The notes below the pieces were generated by a model, which searched no databases, was not told the origin of the DNA, and saw nothing but the letters and a program-made list of their open reading frames with translations. Positions 24,741 through 36,360 of a stretch of 64,000 nucleotides of DNA are shown here, one piece after another; the stretch's first letter is position 1; each line of letters starts with the position of its first letter. Source of the DNA: Hydractinia symbiolongicarpus (Eukaryota > Cnidaria > Hydrozoa > Anthoathecata > Hydractiniidae); NCBI RefSeq assembly GCF_029227915.1, contig NC_079881.1:31783501-31847500 (forward strand), read 5' to 3'. Made by a program: the position numbers and the translations under genes.

Positions 24741-25154
24741 GAAAGTCAATGAAATGTAGTTTTTGAAACTGTCGTTATTTCTTCAACGCGCAATAACGGC
24801 AAAGATTGGTCCCACAGTAAAAAATAACTTATTAATCTAAATTTTTAAAAGAAGCGCTATCACAGCGCCCAGTGTAAACGCTGAGTTCCGGCAATCATGT
24901 CAAATTAAGAAGAATGTTATTTCTTGGAGTCCAATTGTCTCATTTATCACATTTATCAGGTCACAGTCCAAAGTTAGTTCAATTAAGTCCCACAGTCAAT
25001 CGTTTCATTGTTAAAAGCGATGCAACCTAGTAATATCAAAAAAATATCGCTAAATACATGTTGGTACAAATATTTGAGCCAACCTTTATAACTCAAACGG
25101 ACTGACACCATTAGAAATTCAATAAAATGTAGTTTTTGATACTGTCGCTATTTC

Positions 25155-25787
25155 TTTGGCGCGCGATAACGGAGGGGATTGGTCTCACAGTAAAGAATGA
25201 CTTATTTATCTATCTTTTTAAATGAAGCGCTACGACAGCGCCCAGTGTAATCGCTGAGTTCCGGCAATCCCGTCAAAATAAGAAGAATGTTATATCTTGT
25301 AGTCCAATTGTCTCATTTATAACATTTTCAAGATCACAGTCCAAAGTTTGTTCAATTAAGTCCCACAGTCAATCGTTTCATTGTTAAAAGCGATGCAGCC
25401 TAGTAATATCAAAACAAATATCGTTAAATACATGTTGGTACGAATATGTGACACAACCGTTGTAACTCAAACGAACTGACACCGTTAGAAAGTCAATGAA
25501 ATGTAGTTTTTGAAACTGTCTCTCTTTCTTCAGCGCGCGCTAACGGCTAGGATTGGTACCACAGTAAAAAAATGACTTTTTTTTAGCCTAATTCTTAAAT
25601 GAAGCGCTACCACAGCGCCCAGTGTAATCGCTGAGTTCCGGAATCACGTCAAACTAGGAAGAATGTTATTTCTTGGAGACCAATTGTCTCCTTTATCACA
25701 TTTATCAGGTGACAGTCCAAAGTTAGTTCAATTAAGTTCCACAATCAATCGTTTCATAGTTAAAGGCCATGCAACCTAGTAATATCA
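25155..25787 (+). repeat. Island of first-subfamily DNA inside domain 3
   Basis: This 633-bp piece follows 9,108-9,740 at an offset of 16,047 bp (43 monomers plus 8): CTTTGGCGCGCG, ATCTATCTTTTTAAATG, GTTATATCTTGTA, AACGAACTGACAC, CCGGAATCACGTCAAACTAG and TTAAAGGCCATGC. At its left end GGAGGGGATTGG matches 12,480 better than 9,120, so the source was itself a mosaic. Right of it, from AATATCAAAAAAATATC, second-subfamily sequence resumes. Confidence 0.8.
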
Positions 25788-26820
25788 AAAAAATATCGCT
25801 AAATACATGTTGGTACGAATATTTGACCCAACCTTTGTAACTCAAACGGACTGACACCATTAGAAATTCAATAAAATGTAGTTTTTGAAACTGTTGCTAT
25901 TACTTCAGCGCGCAATAACGGCTAGGATTGGTCCCACAGTAAAAAATGACTTATTAATCTAAATTTTTAAAAGAAGCGCTATCACAGCGCCCAGTGTAAA
26001 CGCTGAGTTCCGGCAATCATGTCAAATTAAGAAGAATGTTTTTTCTTGGAGACCAATTTTCTCATTTATCACTCTTATTATGTCACAGTCCAAAGTTAGT
26101 TCAATTAATTCCACAGTCAATCGTTTCATTGTTAAAAGCAATGCAACCTAGTAATATCAGAAAAATATCGCTAAATACATGTTGGTACGAACAGGTGGCC
26201 CAACCTTTGTAACTCAAACGGACTGACACCGTTAGAAAGTTAATGAAATGTAGTTTTTGAAACTGTCGCTATTTCTTCAGCGCGCGATAACGGCTAGGAT
26301 TGGTCCCACAATAAAAAATGACTTATTAATCTAAATTTTTAAATGAAGCGCTACCACAGCGCTCAGTGTAATCGCAGAGTTCCGGCAATCATGTCAAATT
26401 AAGAAGAATGTTATTTCTTGGAGTCCAATTGTCTCATTTATCACATTTATCAGGTCACAGTGCAAGGTTAGTTCAATTAAATCCTACAGTCATTCGTTTC
26501 ATTGTTAAAATCTTTGCAACCTAGTAATATCAACAAAAATGTCGCTAAACACATGTTGGTACGAATATGTGACCCAACCATTGTAACTCAAACGGACTGA
26601 CACCGTTAGAAAGTCAATGAAATGTAGTTTTTAAAACTGTCGTTATTTCTTCAACGCGCAATAACAACTAAGATTGGTCCCACAGTAAAAAATAACTTAT
26701 TAATCTAAATTTTTAAAAGAAGCGCTATCACAGCGCCCAGTGTAAACGCTGAGTTCCGGCAATCATGTCAAATTAAGAAGAATGTTATTTCTTGGAGTCC
26801 AATTGTCTCATTTATCACAT
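25788..26820 (+). repeat. Second-subfamily block shared with 34,002-35,034
   Basis: About 1.03 kb matches at offset 8,214 bp. Shared variants: AATATTTGACCCAACCTTTG, TTCAATAAAATG, CTGTTGCTATTACTTC, TTATCACTCTTATTATGTC, GAACAGGTGGC, GTGCAAGGTTAG and CTGTCGTTATTTC. It ends abruptly near 26,820, where CATTTATCACAT is followed by TTTCAAGATC of the first subfamily. Confidence 0.8.
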
Positions 26821-27324
26821 TTTCAAGATCACAGTCCAAAGTTTGTTCAATTAAGTCCCACAGTCAATCGTTTCATTGTTAAAAGCGATGCAGCCTAGTA
26901 ATATCAAAACAAATATCGCTAAATACATGTTGGTACGAATATGTGACACAACCGTTGTAACTCAAACGAACTGACACCGTTAGAAAGTCAATGAAATGTA
27001 GTTTTTGAAACTGTCTCTCTTTCTTCTGTGCGCGCTAACGGCTAGGATTGGTACCACAGTAAAAAAATGACTTTTTTTTAGCCTAATTCTTAAATGAAGC
27101 GCTACCACAGCGCCCAGTGTAATCGCTGAGTTCCGGAATCACGTCAAACTAGGAAGAATGTTATTTCTTGGAGACCAATTGTCTCCTTTATCACATTTAT
27201 CAGGTGACAGTCCAAAGTTAGTTCAATTAAGTTCCACAATCAATCGTTTCATAGTTAAAGGCCATGCAACCTAGTAATATCAGAAAAATATTGGTAAACA
27301 CATGTTGGTATGAATGGGTGACCC

Positions 27325-30300
27325 AACCGTTGTAACTCCAACGGGCTGACACCGTTAGAAAGACAATGAAATGTAGTTTCTGAAACAGACGCTATTTCTT
27401 TGGCGCGCGATAACGGATAGGATTGGTCTAACAGTAAAGAATGACTTATTTATCTAACTTTTTAAATGAAGCGCTACCACAGCGCCCAGTGTAATCGCCG
27501 AGTTCCGGCAATCCCGTCAAAATAAGAAGAATGTTATTTCTTGGAGTCCACTTGTCTCACTTATAACATTTTTAAGGTCACAGTCCATAATCAGTTCAAT
27601 TAAGTACCACAGTCAATTGTTGCACTGTTAAAAGCCATACAACCTAGTAATACCGGAAAAATAGCACGAAATACATGTTGGTACAAATATGTGACCCAAC
27701 CGTTGTAACTCAAACGGACTGACACCGTTAGAAAGTCAATGAAATGTAGTTTTTGAAACTGTCTCCCTTTCTTTAGCGCGCGATAACGGATAGGATTGGT
27801 CCCACAGTAAAGAATGACTGATTTATCTAACTTTTTAAATGAAGCGCTACCACAGCGCCCAGTGATATCGCTGAGGTCCGGCAATCCCGTCAAAATTAAA
27901 AGAATGTTATTTCTTGGAGTCCAATTGTCTTATTTTAACATTTATAAGGTCACAGACAATAATCCTTTTAATTAAGTCCCACATTCAATCATTTCACTGT
28001 TAAAAGTCGTACAACCTAGTAGTACCGAAAAAAATATTGCTAAATACATGTTGGTACGAATATGTGACGCAACCGTTGTAACTGAAGCGGATTGATACAG
28101 TTAGAAAGTCAATGAAATGTAGTTTTTGAAACTGTCGCTATTTCTTCAGCGCGCGATAGCGGCTAGGATTGGTCCCACAGTAAAGAATGACTCATTTATC
28201 TAAATTCTTAAATGAGGCGCTACCACAGCGCCCAGTGTAATCGCTGAGTTCCGGCAATCATGTCAAAATAAAAAGAATGTTATTTCTTGGAGTCCACTTG
28301 TATCACTTATAACATTTTTAAGGTCACAGTCCATAATCAGTTCAATTAAGTACCACAGTCAATTCTTTCAATGTTAAAAGCCATACAACCTAGTAATACC
28401 GGAAAAATAGCACGAAATACATGTCGGTACGAATATGTAACTCAACCGTTGTAACTCAAACGGATTGATACTGTTAAAAAGACAAGGAAATGTAGTTTTT
28501 GAAGCTGTCGCTATTTCTTCAGCGCGCAATAACAGCTAGGATTGGTCCCACAGTAAAGAATGACTTATTTATCTAAATTCTTAAATGAAGCGCTACCACA
28601 GCGCCCAGTGTAATCGCTGAGTTCCGGCAATCATGTCAAATTGAGAAGAATGTTATTTCTTGGAGTCCAATTTTCTCATTTATCACATTTATTAGATCAC
28701 AATCCAAAGTTTGTTCAATTAAGTCCCACAGTCAATCGTTTCATTGCTAAAAGCGATGCAACCCAGTAAAATCAAAACAAATATCGCTAAATACATGTTG
28801 GTACGAATATGTGACTCAGCCGTTGTAACTTAAACGGACTGACACCGTTAGAAAGTCAATGAAATGTAGTTTTCGAAACTGTCTTTCTTTCTTTAGTGCG
28901 CGCTAACGGCTAGGATTGGTCCCACAGTAAAAAATGACTTCTTTTAGACTAATTCTTAAATGAAGCGCTACCACAGCGCCCAGTGTAGTCGCTGAGTTCC
29001 GGCCATCACGTCAAATTAAGAAGAATGTTATTTCTTGGAGACCAATTGTCTCATTTTAACATTTATAAGGTCACAGACCATAATCATTTTAATTAAGTCC
29101 CACATTCAATCGTTTCACTGTTAAAAGCCATACAACCTAGTAGTACCGGAAAAACATCGCTAAATACATGTTGGTACAAATATGTGACGCAGCCGTTGTA
29201 ACTGAAGTGGATTGATACCGTTAGAAAGTCAATGAAATGTAGTTTTCGAAACTGTCGCTATTTCTTCAGAGCGCGATAACGGCTAGTATTGGTCCCACAG
29301 TAAAGAATGACTTATTTATCTAAATTCTTAAATGAAGCGCTACCACAGCGCCCAGTGTAATCGCTGAGTTCCAGCAATCATGTCAAATTAAAAAGAATGT
29401 TATTTCTTGGAGACCAACTGTCTTATTTATCACATTTATCAGGTGACAGTCCAAAGTTAGTTCAATTAAGTTCCACAACCAATCGTTTCATAGTTAAAAG
29501 CGATGCAACCTAATAATATCAGAAAGATATCCCTAAATACATGTTGGTACGAATATGTGACCCAACCGTTGTAACTTAAACGGACTGACACCGTTAGAAA
29601 GTCAATGAAATGTAGTTTTCGAAACTGTCTTTCTTTCTTTAGTGCGCGCTAACGGCTAGGATTGGTCCCACAGTAAAAAATGACTTCTTTTAGACTAATT
29701 CTTAAATGAAGCGCTACCACAGCGCCCAGTGTAGTCGCTGAGTTCCGGCCATCACGTCAAATTAAGAAGAATGTTATTTCTTGGAGACCAATTGTCTCAT
29801 TTTAACATTTATAAGGTCACAGACCATAATCATTTTAATTAAGTCCCACATTCAATCTTTTCACTGTTAAAAGCCATACAACCTAGTAGTACCGGAAAAA
29901 CATCGCTAAATACATGTTGGTACAAATATGTGACGCAGCCGTTGTAACTGAAGTGGATTGATACCGTTAGAAAGTCAATGAAATGTAGTTTTCGAAACTG
30001 TCGCTATTTCTTCAGAGCGCGATAACGGCTAGTATTGGTCCCACAGTAAAGAATGACTTATTTATCTAAATTCTTAAATGAAGCGCTACCACAGCGCCCA
30101 GTGTAATCGCTGAGTTCCGGCAATCATGTCAAATTAAAAAGAATGTTATTTCTTGGAGACCAACTGTCTTATTTATCACATTTATCAGGTGACAGTCCAA
30201 AGTTAGTTCAATTAAGTTCCACAACCAATCGTTTCATAGTTAAAAGCGATGCAACCTAATAATATCAGAAAGATATCCCTAAATACATGTTGGTACGAGT

Positions 30301-31630
30301 ATGTGACCCAGCCGTTGTAACTCCATCGGGCTGACACCGTTAGAAAGAAAATGAAATGTAGTTTCTGAAACAGACGCTATTTCTTTGGCGCGCGATAACG
30401 GATAGGATTGGTCTAACAGTAAAGAATGACTTATTTATCTAACTTTTTAAATGAAGCGCTACCACAGCGCCCAGTGTAATCGCCGAGTTCCGGCAATCCC
30501 GTCAAAATAAGAAGAATGTTATTTCTTGGAGTCCACTTGTCTCACTTATAACATTTTTAAGGTCACAGTCCATAATCAGTTCAATTAAGTACCACAGTCA
30601 ATTGTTTCACTGTTAAAAGCCATACAACCTAGTAATACCGGAAAAATAGCACGAAATACATGTTGGTACGAATATGTGACCCGACCGTTGTAACTCAAAC
30701 GGACTGACACCGTTAGAAAGTCAATGAAATGTAGTTTTTGAAACTGTCTCTCTTTCTTTAGCGCGCGATAACGGATAGGATTGGTCCCACAGTAAAGAAT
30801 GACTGATTTATCTAACTTTTTAAATGAAGCGCTACCACAGCGACCAGTGATATCGCTGGGTTCCGGCAATCCCGTCAAAATTAAAAGAATGTTATTTCTT
30901 GGAGTCCAATTGTCTCATTTTAGCATTTATAAGGTCACAGACCATAATCATTTTAATTTATTCCAACATTCAATCATTTCACTGTTAAAAGTCGTACAAC
31001 CTGGTAGTACCGAAAAAAATATTGCTAAATACATGTTGGTACGAATATGTGACGCAGCCTTTGTAACTGAAGCGGATTGATACCGTTAGAAAGTCAATGA
31101 AATGTAGTTTTTGAAACTGTCGCTATTTCTTCAGCGCGCGATAACGGCTAGGATTGGTCCCACAGTAAAGAATAACTCATTTATCTAAATTCTTAAATGA
31201 AGCGCTACCACAGCGCCCAGTGTAATCTCTGAGTTCCGGCAATCATGTCAAAATAAAAAGAATGTTATTTCTTGGAGTCCACTTGTCTCACTTATAACAT
31301 TTTTAAGGTCACAGTCCATAATCAGTTCAATTAAGTACCACAGTCAATTCTTTCAATGTTAAAAGCCATACAACCTAGTAATACCGGAAAAATAGCACGA
31401 AATACATGTCGGTACGAATATGTAACTCAACCGTTGTAACTCAAACGGATTGATACTGTTAAAAAGACAAGGAAATGTAGTTTTTGAAGCTGTCGCTATT
31501 TCTTCAGCGCGCAATAACAGCTAGGATTGGTCCCACAGTAAAGAATGACTTATTTATCTAAATTCTTAAATGAAGCGCTACCACAGCGCCCAGTGTAATC
31601 GCTGAGTTCCGGCAATCATGTCAAATTGAG
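27325..31630 (+). repeat. Octamer higher-order repeat, 2,985 bp, second copy partial
   Basis: The segment 27,325-28,640 recurs at 30,310-31,630, offset 2,985 bp (eight monomers plus one base). Markers are TTTCTGAAACAGACGC, GGTCTAACAG, CAGTGATATCGCTG and AGTGGTCCC-free type-b neighbours. A stretch near 30,940-31,080 differs, carrying TTTAATTTATTCCAACATTC like the pentamer at 15,270. The first segment also matches 10,530-11,150 at offset 16,796. Confidence 0.7.
28822..30296 (+). repeat. Tandem dimer duplication (746-bp step)
   Basis: AGTGCGCGCT at 28,895 and 29,641 marks two near-identical dimers of 746 bp. Each has GACTTCTTTTAGAC, GTGTAGTCGCTGAGTTCCGG, CCGGCCATCACGTC, CCGGAAAAACATCGC and GAGCGCGATAACGGCTAGTA. 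The second ends near 30,296, where GTACGAATATG becomes GTACGAGTATG. The dimer lies inside the octamer and is younger than the octamer's parts. Confidence 0.8.
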
Positions 31631-32704
31631 AAGAATGTCATTTCTTAGTGTCCAATTGTCTCACTTATCACATTTATCAAGTCACAGCGCAAAGTTAGTT
31701 CAATTAAGTCCCACAGTCAATCGTTTCATTGTTAAAAGCGATGCAGCCTAGTAATATCAGAAAAATATCGCTAAAAACATGTTGGTACGAATAGGTGACC
31801 CAACCGTTGTAACTCAAAGAGACCGACACCGTTAGAAAGTCAATGAAATGTTGTTTTTGAAACTGTCGCTATTTCTTTAGCGCGCGATAACGGATAGGAT
31901 TGGTCCCACAGTAAAGAATGACTAATTTATCTAAATTTTTAAATGAAGCGCTACCACAGCGACAAGTGTAATCGCTGAGTTCCGGTAATCCCGTCAAATT
32001 AAGAAGAATGTTATTTCTTAGTGTCCAATTGTCTCACTTATCACATTTATCAGGTCACAGCGCAAAGTTAGTTCAATTAAGTCCCACAGTCAATCGTTTC
32101 ATTGTTAAAAGCGATGCAACCTAGTAATATGAGAAAAATGTCACCAAATACAAGTTGGTACGAATATGTGACGCAACCGTTGTAACTGAAGCGGATTGAT
32201 ACCGTTAGAAAGTCAATGAAATTTAGTTTTTGAAACTGTCGCTGCTTCTTTAGCGCGCGATAACGGCTAGGAATGGTGCCACAGTAAAAAATGACTTATT
32301 AATCAAAATTTTTGAATGAAGCGCTACCACAGCGCCCAGTGTAATCGCTGAGTCCCGGAAATCCCGTCAAATTAAGAAGAATGTTATTTCTTGGAGTAAA
32401 ATTGTCTCATTTATCACATTTATCAGGTCACAGTCCAAAGTTAGTTCAATTAAGTCCCACAGTCCTTAGTTTCATTGTTGAAAGCGATGCAACGTAGTAA
32501 TATCAGAAAAATACCGCTAAATACATGTTGGTACGAGTATGTGACCCAACCGTTGAAACTCAAGCGGACTGAAATCGTTAGAAAGTCAGTGAAAGGTAGC
32601 ATTTGAAACTGTCTCTATTTCTTCAGCGCGCTAACGGCTAGGATTAGTCCCACAGTAAAAAAATGACTTTTTTTAGCCTAATTCTTAAATAAAGCGCCAC
32701 CACA

Positions 32705-33968
32705 GCGCCCAGTGTAATCGCTGAAGTCCGGCAATCCCGTCTAATTAAGAAGAATGTTATTTCTTAGAGTCCAATTATCTCATTTATCACATTTATCAGG
32801 TCACAGTCCAAGGTTAGTTCAATTAAGTCCCACAGTCATTCGTTTCATTGTTAAAATCTATGCAACCTAGTAATATCAAAAAAAATGTCGCTAAATACAT
32901 GTTGGTACGAATATGTGACCCAACAGATCTAACTCAAACGGACTGACACCGTTAGAAAGTCACTGAAATGTAGTTTTTGAAACTGTCGATATTTCTTCGG
33001 CGCGCGATAACGGATAGGTTTGGTCTCACAGTAAAGAATGACTTATTTATCTAAATTTTTGAATGAAGCGCTACACCAGCATCCAGTGTAATCGCTGTGT
33101 TCCGGAAATCACGTCAAATTAAGAAGAATGTTATTTCGTGGAGTCCAATTGTCTCATTTATCACATTTATCAGGTCACAGTCCAAAGTTGGTTCAATTAA
33201 GTCCCACAGTCATTCGTTTTATTGTTAAAAGCGATGCAACCTAGTAATATCAAAACAAATATCGCTAAATACAAGTTGGTACGAATATGTGACCCAACCG
33301 TTGTAACTCAAACGGACTGACACCGTTAGAAAGTCAATGAAATGTAGTTTATGAAACTGCTGATATTTCTTCAGCGCGCGATAACGGCTAGGATTGGTCT
33401 CACAGTAAAGAATGACTTATTTATCTAAATTTTTAAATGAAGCGCCACCACAGCGCCCATTGTAATCGCTGAAGTCCGGCAATCATGTCAAATTAAGAAG
33501 AATGTTATTTGTTGGAGTCCAGTTGGCTCACTTATAGCATTTATAAGGTCACAGTCAAAAATCAGTTCAATTTAGTCCCACAGTCAATCGTTTCACTGTT
33601 AAAATCGATGCAACCTAGTAATATGAAAAAAACATCGCTAAATACATGTTGGTACGATTATGTAACCCAACCGTTGAAACTCAAACGGACTGACATCGTT
33701 AGAAATTCAGTGAAAGGTAGCATTTGAAACTGTCTCTATTTCTTTAGCGCGCGCTAACGGCTAGGACTGGTCCCACAGTAAAAAAATGACTTTTTTTAGC
33801 CTAATTCTTAAATGAAGCGCCACCACAGCGCCCAGTGTAATCGCTGAAGTCCGGCAATCCCGTCTAATTAAGAAGAATGTTATTTCTTAGAGTCCAATTG
33901 TCTCATTTATCACATTTATCAGGTCACAGTCCAAGGTTAGTTCAATTAAGTCCCACAGTCAATCGTTT
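32705..33968 (+). repeat. Long duplicated block, copy 2 (partner at 22,995-24,258)
   Basis: This is the partner of the 1.26-kb block at offset 9,710. Small differences are CCAACAGATC against CCAACCGATC, CCCATTGTAATC against CCCAGTGTAATC, and AGAAATTCAGTG against AGAAAGTCAGTG. It is followed after about 34 bp by the second shared block (34,002-35,034), whereas the matching pieces at 23-27 kb are 1.5 kb apart. Confidence 0.85.
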
Positions 33969-34001
33969 CATTGTTAAAAGCGATGCAACCTAGTAATATC
34001 A

Positions 34002-35034
34002 AAAAAATATCGCTAAAAACATGTTGGTACGAATATTTGACCCAACCTTTGTAACTCAAACGGACTGACACCATTAGAAATTCAATAAAATGTAGTTTTT
34101 GAAACTGTTGCTATTACTTCAGCGCGCAATAACGGCTAGGATTGGTCCCACAGTAAAAAATGACTTATTAATCTAAATTTTTAAAAGAAGCGCTATCACA
34201 GCGCCCAGTGTAAACGCTGAGTTACGGCAATCATGTCAAATTAAGAAGAATGTTTTTTCTTGGAGACCAATTTTTTCATTTATCACTCTTATTATGTCAC
34301 AGTCCAAAGTTAGTTCAATTAATTCCACAGTCAATCGTTTCATTGTTAAAAGCAATGCAACCTAGTATTATCAGAAAAATATCGCTAAATACATGTTGGT
34401 ACGAACAGGTGGCACAACCTTTGTAACTCAAACGGACTGACACCGTTAGAAAGTTAATGAAATGTAGTTTTTGAAACTGTCGCTATTTCTTCAGCGCGCG
34501 ATAACGGCTAGGATTGGTCCCACAATAAAAAATGACTTATTAATCTAAATTTTTAAATGAAGCGCTACCACAGCGCTCAGTGTAATCGCAGAGTTCCGGC
34601 AATCATGTCAAATTAAGAAGAATGTTATTTCTTGGAGTCCAATTGTCTCATTTATCACATTTATCAGGTCACAGTGCAAGGTTAGTTCAATTAAATCCTA
34701 CAGTCATTCGTTTCATTGTTAAAATCGATGCAACCTAGTAATATCAACAAAAATGTCGCTAAACACATGTTGGTACGAATATGTGACCCAACCGTTGTAA
34801 CTCAAACAGACTGACACCGTTAGAAAGTTAATCAAATGTAGTTTTTGAAACTGTCGTTATTTCTTCAACGCGCAATAACGGCTAGGATTGGTCCCACAGT
34901 AAAAAATAACTTATTAATCTAAATTTTTAAAAGAAGCGCTATCACAGCGCCCAGTGTAAACGCTGAGTTCCGGCAATCATGTCAAATTAAGAAGAATGTT
35001 ATTTCTTGGAGTCCAATTGTCTCATTTATCACAT
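34002..35034 (+). repeat. Second-subfamily block shared with 25,788-26,820
   Basis: Partner of the 1.03-kb block at offset 8,214. The part from about 34,340 to 35,225 also matches 24,260-25,140 at an offset near 10,082, so the first occurrence holds two overlapping versions of the same stretch on either side of the 25,155-25,787 island. Confidence 0.75.
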
Positions 35035-36360
35035 TTATCAGGTCACAGTCCAAAGTTAGTTCAATTAAGTCCCACAGTCAATCGTTTCATTGTTAAAAGC
35101 GATGCAACCTAGTAATATCAAAAAAATATCGCTAAATACATGTTGGTACAAATATTTGAGCCAACCTTTATAACTCAAACGGACTGACACCATTAGAAAT
35201 TCAATAAAATGTAGTTTTTGATACTGTCGCTATTTCTTCAGCGCGCAATAACGGCTAGGATTGGTCCCACAGTAAAAAATGACTTACTAATCTAAATTCT
35301 TAAAAGAAGCGCTATCACAGCGCCCAGTGTAAACGCTGAGTTCCGGCAATCATGTCAAATTAAGAAGAATGTTATTTCTTGGAGTCCAATTGTCTCATTT
35401 ATCACATTTATCAAGTCACAGTCCAAAGTTAGTTCAATTAAGTCCTGCAGTCAATCGTTTCATTGTTAAAAGCGATGCAACCTAGTAATATCAGAAAAAT
35501 ATCGCTAAATACATGTTGGTACGGATGGGTGATCCAACCGTTGTAACTCAAACGGACTGACACCATTAGAAATTCAATAAAATGTAGTTTTTGAAACTGT
35601 CGCTATTTCTTCAGCGCGCAATAACGGCTAGGATTGGTCCCACAGTAAAAAATGACTTATTAATCTAAATTTTTAAAAGAAGCGCTATCACAGCGCCCAG
35701 TGTAAACGCTGAGTTCCGGCAATCATGTCAAATTAAGAAGAATGTTATTTCTTGGAGTCCAATTGTCTCATTTATCACATTTATCAGGTCACAGTCCAAA
35801 GTTAGTTCAAGTAAGTCCCACAGTCATTCGTTTCATTGTTAAAAGCGATGCAACCTAGAAATATCAAAACAAATATCGCTAAATACATGTTGGTACGAAT
35901 ATGTGACCCAACCGTTGTAACTTAAACGGACTGACGTCGTTAGAAAGTCAGTGAAATGTAGCATCTGAAACTTTCTCTATTTCGTCAGCGCGCGCTAACA
36001 GCTAGGATTGGTCCCACAGTAAAGAAATGACTTTTTTCAGCTTAATTCTTAAATGAAGCGCTACCACAGCGCCCAGTGTAATCGCTGAAGTTCGGCAATC
36101 ATGTCAAATTAAGAAGAATGTTATTTCTTGGAGTCCAATTGTCTCATTTATCACATTTATCAGGTCACAGTGCAAGGTTAGTTCAATTAAATCCTACAGT
36201 CATTCGTTTCATTGTTAAAATCGATGCAACCTAGTAATATCAACAAAAATGTCGCTAAACACATGTTGGTACGAGTATGTGACCCAACCGTTGTAACTCA
36301 AACGGACTGACACCGTTACAAAGTCAATGAAATGTAGTTTTGAAACTGTCGATATTTCTT

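Larger units (their letters stand above)
24410..24783 (+). repeat. Reference monomer used to describe the repeat unit
   Basis: This 374-bp copy carries every recognisable element of the unit and is one A longer than the common 373 bp. In order: GC-rich box (24,411-24,425), A/T-rich stretch, hairpin (24,480-24,494), a conserved stretch reading TCGC(T/A)GAGTTCCGGCAATC, a variable T/A-rich middle with a 9-bp tandem (24,567-24,584), a GATGCAACCTAGTAATATC block, an inverted repeat (24,687-24,710) and the CCGTT/AACGG cluster (24,710-24,740). By eye the hairpin, the GC box and the 3' third change least between copies. The segment from the TTGGAGTCC motif to the AAGTCCCACAG motif changes most and defines the subfamilies. 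Confidence 0.9.
18563..25154 (+). repeat. Array domain 3: second subfamily
   Basis: The linker changes from AAATTCTTAAATGAAG to mostly AAATTTTTAAATGAAG, the CCGGAAAAATAGCACG variant disappears, and monomers with GCGCAAAGTTAG, TCAATAAAATG, TTAAAAGAAGCGCTATCAC or CTACACCAGCATCCAG appear. One monomer (near 19,110) has lost TGTAA from the CCGTTGTAACTC stretch. The domain ends at a sharp switch near 25,155. Confidence 0.7.
26821..31632 (+). repeat. Array domain 4: first-subfamily DNA returning
   Basis: From 26,821 the sequence again has AGATCACAG, AAAACAAATATCGC, CATTTTAACATTTATAAGG and ACCGGAAAAATAGCACG types. The 26,821 junction repeats the 25,326 phase at an offset of 1,495 bp (four monomers plus 3). 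The right edge is a sharp switch at about 31,633, where TCAAATTGAGAA is followed by GAATGTCATTTCTTAGTG, as at 19,681. Confidence 0.75.
31633..36360 (+). repeat. Array domain 5: second subfamily, second occurrence
   Basis: It opens with type-B monomers matching 19,681 onwards (offset 11,952), then a monomer like 18,690 (AATATGAGAAAAATGTC), then the long blocks shared with 23-27 kb. Monomers after 35,030 carry TTAAAAGAAGCGCTATCAC and GCGCGCAATAACGG. One GC box near 32,627 is short (CAGCGCGCTAACGG). Confidence 0.7.
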
